From positions 45,024 to 107,267 of the forward strand of contig NZ_NPEV01000012.1 in NCBI RefSeq assembly GCF_003258835.1: DNA of 62,244 nt, read 5' to 3'. Shown in pieces: positions 58,713 through 62,244 of the stretch. This stretch comes from Rhodobium orientis (GTDB lineage Bacteria; Pseudomonadota; Alphaproteobacteria; Rhizobiales; Rhodobiaceae). Position 1 is the stretch's first letter; each line of letters begins with the position of its first letter. The notes under the pieces were generated by a model, which was given only the letters and a program-made list of their open reading frames with translations, was not told where the DNA came from and did no database searches. A program made the position numbers and the translations under genes.

Positions 58713-59642
58713 TCAAGGCACAATAATCCGCGCCGGATCGTGCGCGGCCGTCACCGTCACCGGCGTCGCCCCGAACGGGTCGCCGTCGATCTGGCAGGCG
58801 ACGGGTTCTTCGGAGGTCACCGTCACGGTCTCGACCGGCACCGTGATGACGCCGTGCGCATGGGCGATGCGGTTCATGACGAGCGCCAGGCCGAAGCGCA
58901 TCAGCGCCAGCGGGCTGTCGGAGGTCAGCATGACCAGGTGCAGCCCCGGCTGGGTCGCGTGCGCCGCCGGGCAGAGCCGGAACGTGCCGCCATAGCGCTC
59001 CGAGTTGGTCAGCACCGCGAGCCGGCAGGTGCGCGGCGTCTCCGTGCCGACGGTGACCGTCAGCGGTCCCGGTCGCCGCTTGAAGGAGCGCTTCAGCGCC
59101 GACCACACATAGGCGAGCTTGCCGAGCTGGCGTTTCAGGTCGAGCGGCACGTGGTGGACGACGTCCGCGTCGAACCCTATGGAGGCCATCAGGACGAAGG
59201 GAACGCCATTGGCGAGGCCGTAATAGAGCGGCTTGCTGCGCCCAGCCGCGATCATGGCGATGATCCTGTCGGCCTTGAAGGGAAGGCCGAGTTCGTGGGC
59301 GAGCACGTTCGCCGTGCCAAAGGGGATGATCGCCAGCTTCGGGCGCACCGGGCAGGTCTGCAGCCCGCGCAGCGCCTCGTTGAGGGAGCCGTCGCCGCCG
59401 CCGATGACGACGGTATCGGCGGCAAGCGTCACGTCGGCGCAGACCTCGCGGATCTCGCCGGCGCGCTTGGTCAGCCGCACCTCGACCTCCGCGCCGGCCG
59501 CCTCAAGGCCGGCGGCAACCGCCTCCAGCACCTTGGCCCGGAACCCGCCGGCCGTCGGATTGGCCATCAACAGGATCCGCCGCCGCGGCGGCGCCAGCGG
59601 CCCGTCGGCCCAGTCTGCCCGCAGCGCGGCGCTACGCTGCAT
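58713..59642 (-). CDS. Diacylglycerol/lipid kinase (YegS/DagK family)
   Basis: 309 residues from an ATG with GGAGG upstream that overlaps the rnhA stop. Nucleotide-binding [10 protein letters not shown] and [15 protein letters not shown] are the DAGK catalytic-domain motifs; [10 protein letters not shown] is the first strand. Phosphorylates a lipid alcohol; identity unknown. Cotranscribed with rnhA and ispH. Confidence 0.9.
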   Translation of the reverse strand: MQRSAALRADWADGPLAPPRRRILLMANPTAGGFRAKVLEAVAAGLEAAGAEVEVRLTKRAGEIREVCADVTLAADTVVIGGGDGSLNEALRGLQTCPVRPKLAIIPFGTANVLAHELGLPFKADRIIAMIAAGRSKPLYYGLANGVPFVLMASIGFDADVVHHVPLDLKRQLGKLAYVWSALKRSFKRRPGPLTVTVGTETPRTCRLAVLTNSERYGGTFRLCPAAHATQPGLHLVMLTSDSPLALMRFGLALVMNRIAHAHGVITVPVETVTVTSEEPVACQIDGDPFGATPVTVTAAHDPARIIVP

Positions 59643-60135
59643 CGTCGTCCTCCGCATCCGCATCAGTCTTGCCAAGGCCGAGCGCGGCGATGCCGGCCCG
59701 GGCGAGTTCGTCGGCCCGCTCGTTGCCTTCCGTGCCGGCGTGGCCCTTGACCCAGTGCCAGGTGACGTCGTGGCGCCGGCGCGCCTCGTCGAGCCGCTGC
59801 CAGAGATCGGCGTTCTTCACCGGCTTCTTGGAGGCGGTCCGCCAGCCGTTCTTTTTCCAGTTGTGCAGCCAGGACATGATGCCGTTGCGGACATATTCTG
59901 AGTCCGTATAGAGGTCGACATGGCACGGCCTTGTGAGCGCGTCGAGCGCCTCGATCGCGGCCATCAGCTCCATCCGGTTGTTGGTGGTCTCCGCCGCCCC
60001 GCCGTTCAATTCCCGCTCGCGTCCGTTCCAGCTCAACAGGGCGCCCCAACCGCCGGGCCCCGGATTTCCCGAGCACGCTCCGTCGGTGTAGATCACGACG
60101 CCGGACGTCTTGTCCTCTGGTTGCTCACCGCCCAT
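59632..60135 (-). CDS. rnhA: Ribonuclease HI
   Basis: 167 residues. Catalytic Asp in [14 protein letters not shown], Glu in [13 protein letters not shown], Asp in [11 protein letters not shown] and the last Asp in GNERADELA, with the His loop [12 protein letters not shown]. Cuts RNA of RNA-DNA hybrids. In most related genomes thrB separates it from ispH; here it does not. Confidence 0.95.
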   Translation of the reverse strand: MGGEQPEDKTSGVVIYTDGACSGNPGPGGWGALLSWNGRERELNGGAAETTNNRMELMAAIEALDALTRPCHVDLYTDSEYVRNGIMSWLHNWKKNGWRTASKKPVKNADLWQRLDEARRRHDVTWHWVKGHAGTEGNERADELARAGIAALGLGKTDADAEDDDAA

Positions 60136-60302
60136 GGAGTTCACTCGCTGCGGCGCGCACGCCAAAGGGCGCATGGGAAAGACCGGCGGAACCGGATGCC
60201 GGAACCCGTGTCGAGGCGTTGTCCAAAGAAGTGTCCCCTTGCGGTCGATGGGCCGACCGGCTTTCCTTTTTTCGTGTTCGCGAACCCGAGTGTCGTCCGT
60301 CG

Positions 60303-61274
60303 TCAGGCCTCGACGCCTTCGCGCAGTTCCCGCGGCAGCCCGAAGACCATCGATTCCTCGGCCGTCACCACGGTCTCGACGGTGACGTCGAAATGCCTGG
60401 CGAAAGCGTCGATGATTTCCTCCACCAGAACCTCCGGCGCCGAGGCACCGGCTGAGATGCCGATCGTTGCAAAGTCCGCAAAGCTCGCCGCATCGATGTC
60501 GTCGGCGCGCTGGACGAGCACCGAGCGCTTGCAGCCGAGGCGCTCCGCGACCTCGCGCAGGCGCTGGGTGTTGGAGGAATTCGGCGCGCCGACCACCACC
60601 ATCGCATCGACCGTCGGCGCCACCGCCTTGACGGCGGCCTGGCGGTTGGTCGTCGCGTAGCAGATGTCTTCCCGGTGCGGGGCAGTAATGTCGGGGAAGC
60701 GCTCCGTCAAAACGGCGATGATCTCGGCCGTGTCGTCGACGGAGAGCGTCGTCTGGGTGGTGAAGGCGAGCGCCTCGGGCGATTTCGGCTGAAACGTCCG
60801 GGCGTCCTCAACGGTCTCCACCAGATGCACGGAGCCGTCCGGCACCTGGCCCATGGTACCGACCACTTCCGGATGGCCGCGATGCCCGATCAGCACCACC
60901 TCCTTGCCGCGCCGGTGGTGCAGGATGGTCTCCTTGTGCACCTTGGAGACCAGCGGGCAGGTGGCATCGAGGAAGAACAGGCCCCGCGAGGCGGCCGCCG
61001 CCGGCACTTTTTTCGGCACGCCATGGGCGGAAAAGATCACCGGCGCATCGGTCTCGGGGATCTCGTCGAGCTCGTCGACGAAGATCGCGCCCTTTTGTTT
61101 CAGGCTGTCGACCACGTATTTGTTGTGGACGATCTCGTGGCGCACATAGACCGGCGCGCCATAGCGCTCCAGCGCCTGTTCGACGATCTGGATTGCCCGC
61201 GAGACGCCGGCGCAGAAGCCGCGCGGCGCGCAGAGCTTCAGGGTGAGGGGCTGTTTCGGTGCCTGTGCTGTCAT
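60303..61274 (-). CDS. ispH: 4-hydroxy-3-methylbut-2-enyl diphosphate reductase
   Basis: 323 residues from an ATG with GGAGG upstream. Iron-sulfur Cys in [17 protein letters not shown] and [10 protein letters not shown]; His in HEIVHN and GHRGHPEV. Last step of the MEP isoprenoid route. Confidence 0.95.
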   Translation of the reverse strand: MTAQAPKQPLTLKLCAPRGFCAGVSRAIQIVEQALERYGAPVYVRHEIVHNKYVVDSLKQKGAIFVDELDEIPETDAPVIFSAHGVPKKVPAAAASRGLFFLDATCPLVSKVHKETILHHRRGKEVVLIGHRGHPEVVGTMGQVPDGSVHLVETVEDARTFQPKSPEALAFTTQTTLSVDDTAEIIAVLTERFPDITAPHREDICYATTNRQAAVKAVAPTVDAMVVVGAPNSSNTQRLREVAERLGCKRSVLVQRADDIDAASFADFATIGISAGASAPEVLVEEIIDAFARHFDVTVETVVTAEESMVFGLPRELREGVEA

Positions 61275-61538
61275 CGTCCTGCCGCCTCCGGATGAGGGAT
61301 CACTGAGGTATTGAGGGGCGGGGGGCGCCGGTGTCAAGGGGCGCGGCGGCGCGGTCTCCGGACAGGGCGGAAAACTCCCTGTCGACGAGTGCCTCGGAAT
61401 CGACCCGATTGCATCTTAATCGCTCCCCCGTCGCCAAGCGCTTTCGTCCTTGCTATAGAGACGGCTTGAATTATTGCCGGCGGGGCCGGCGGGTCGCCGT
61501 CGCCGGCGTCCTGGAAAAACGGGTAGTGGAGTTTGACC

Positions 61539-62132
61539 ATGAAACGCGCCTTTGCGTTCAGGGGAGTTGCCGTTGCCGCCTGCGCCCTCGGTCTGGCGCT
61601 GGTCGCCGGCTGTTCGTCCGATGAGGGGGTCGCTCCGGCCGACACCTTCTACGGCAAGCTGATCCGCGGCTCGGGCGAACCGGCACAGGAAGTCGACAAG
61701 GAAATCACCACGCCGCAGGGCTTCTGCCCGAAGGTGACGATCCGCGCCGGCACCCAGACCTTTCTGGTGACCACGGGCGGCCGCGGCGACAAGAAGGCCG
61801 AGATCCGCTACCAGGGCACGCTGACGGATACGGCCCGCGAATGCAACCGCTCCACGGGCGTGCTCAGGATGCGGGTCGGTGTCTCCGGCCGCGTCATCAC
61901 CGGTCCGAAGGGCGGCGCCGGCACCGTCCACCTGCCGCTGCGGGTCGTCGCCCTGATCCCGAAGCTGGAGCAGACGGAGCAGAAGGTCTTCTACACCAAG
62001 CTGCATGACGTCGTCGTCCAGATCCCCGAGGGGCAGGGCTCGGTGCCCTGGGCCTTCATCGACGAAGAGGTCGTCATCGACACCACGGAGCGCTTCCGGG
62101 TCTATGTCGGCTTCGACAGCAGCAAGAAATAG
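61539..62132 (+). CDS. Conserved lipoprotein of unknown function
   Basis: 197 residues. Signal helix ending in lipobox VAGC (LGLALVAGCSSDEG). The mature part looks beta-rich, with two Cys (GFCPK, RECNR) that could form a disulfide. No family recognised. GGAG lies eight to nine nt before the ATG. Confidence 0.8.
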   Translation: MKRAFAFRGVAVAACALGLALVAGCSSDEGVAPADTFYGKLIRGSGEPAQEVDKEITTPQGFCPKVTIRAGTQTFLVTTGGRGDKKAEIRYQGTLTDTARECNRSTGVLRMRVGVSGRVITGPKGGAGTVHLPLRVVALIPKLEQTEQKVFYTKLHDVVVQIPEGQGSVPWAFIDEEVVIDTTERFRVYVGFDSSKK

Positions 62133-62244
62133 CCAGTGGCGGCAAATGGTGCGGCGGCTTTCGGCCCGGCGATTCGAAGCCATTGACTCCGCGACACTGC
62201 GCCACAAGAATACGCGCGGCTGATGAGCGTCGCGAGTCGGCCGG
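62133..62244. other. Window end, nothing recognised
   Basis: Sequence after the lipoprotein stop; no gene, repeat or terminator seen. Confidence 0.4.

Noticed and set aside
60276-60285. GTTCGCGAAC palindrome as a LexA box
   Set aside because: Alphaproteobacterial LexA sites are spaced half-sites (GAAC/GTTC with 7 nt between); this has no such spacing and is between ispH and rnhA.

Overview
The window reads as a stretch of a GC-rich alphaproteobacterial chromosome, most likely order Hyphomicrobiales (Rhizobiales). The support is gene content and order: a PmbA / inositol-phosphatase-like / DUF4170 / MsbA-like / DUF374 / WaaA / LpxK / DUF2093 block, a coxB-coxA-ctaB-coxF-ctaG-coxC-DUF983-surf1 cluster next to TldD and an IalB-like gene, thrC followed by an M16 peptidase and a GNAT, and several intergenic repeats of kinds common in that order. 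I saw no rRNA, tRNA, CRISPR array, phage or complete insertion sequence. Genus cannot be fixed from the sequence alone.

Layout. 0-2.3 kb: an orphan CopZ-like copper chaperone behind a textbook CueR operator, and a membrane coiled-coil protein with a degenerate EAL domain (TipF-like). 2.3-9.97 kb: repeat-rich spacer, mutL, HAD phosphatase, an AT-richer sulfotransferase-like gene, CheZ/CheY, MaoC, ribF. 10.1-20.5 kb: trkH, a glycosyltransferase, ileS-lspA-lipoprotein, and two paired M16 peptidases. 20.5-31.4 kb: DUF6101, pmbA, the lipid A/LPS export and assembly operon, tadA, rluB-rsmD. 31.6-37.2 kb: ubiA, purD, a probable fluoroacetate dehalogenase with a downstream phosphotransferase, and a patatin. 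37.3-42.6 kb: KefB-type antiporter, tldD, a LysR regulator facing a small DUF1127-like gene, and an IalB-like protein. 43.0-49.7 kb: the aa3 cytochrome oxidase operon with a perfect FNR/FixK-type site upstream. 49.7-62.2 kb: peroxiredoxin, DsbD-like protein, YqgE, thrC, M16 peptidase, GNAT, a large PAS-GGDEF-EAL membrane protein, lipid kinase, rnhA, ispH and a lipoprotein.

Most genes are housekeeping. The most unusual signals are a roughly 300-bp low-GC patch inside the ileS editing domain together with a HIGT instead of HIGH motif; a dehalogenase that keeps every catalytic residue of the known fluoroacetate enzyme at identical numbering; CheZ with two tandem CheY-binding-like peptides; dispersed inverted-repeat elements, one of which has created a false upstream start for mutL; and clear regulatory sites (CueR, LysR T-N11-A, FNR/FixK). 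I did not find a convincing wholly new multi-gene system.
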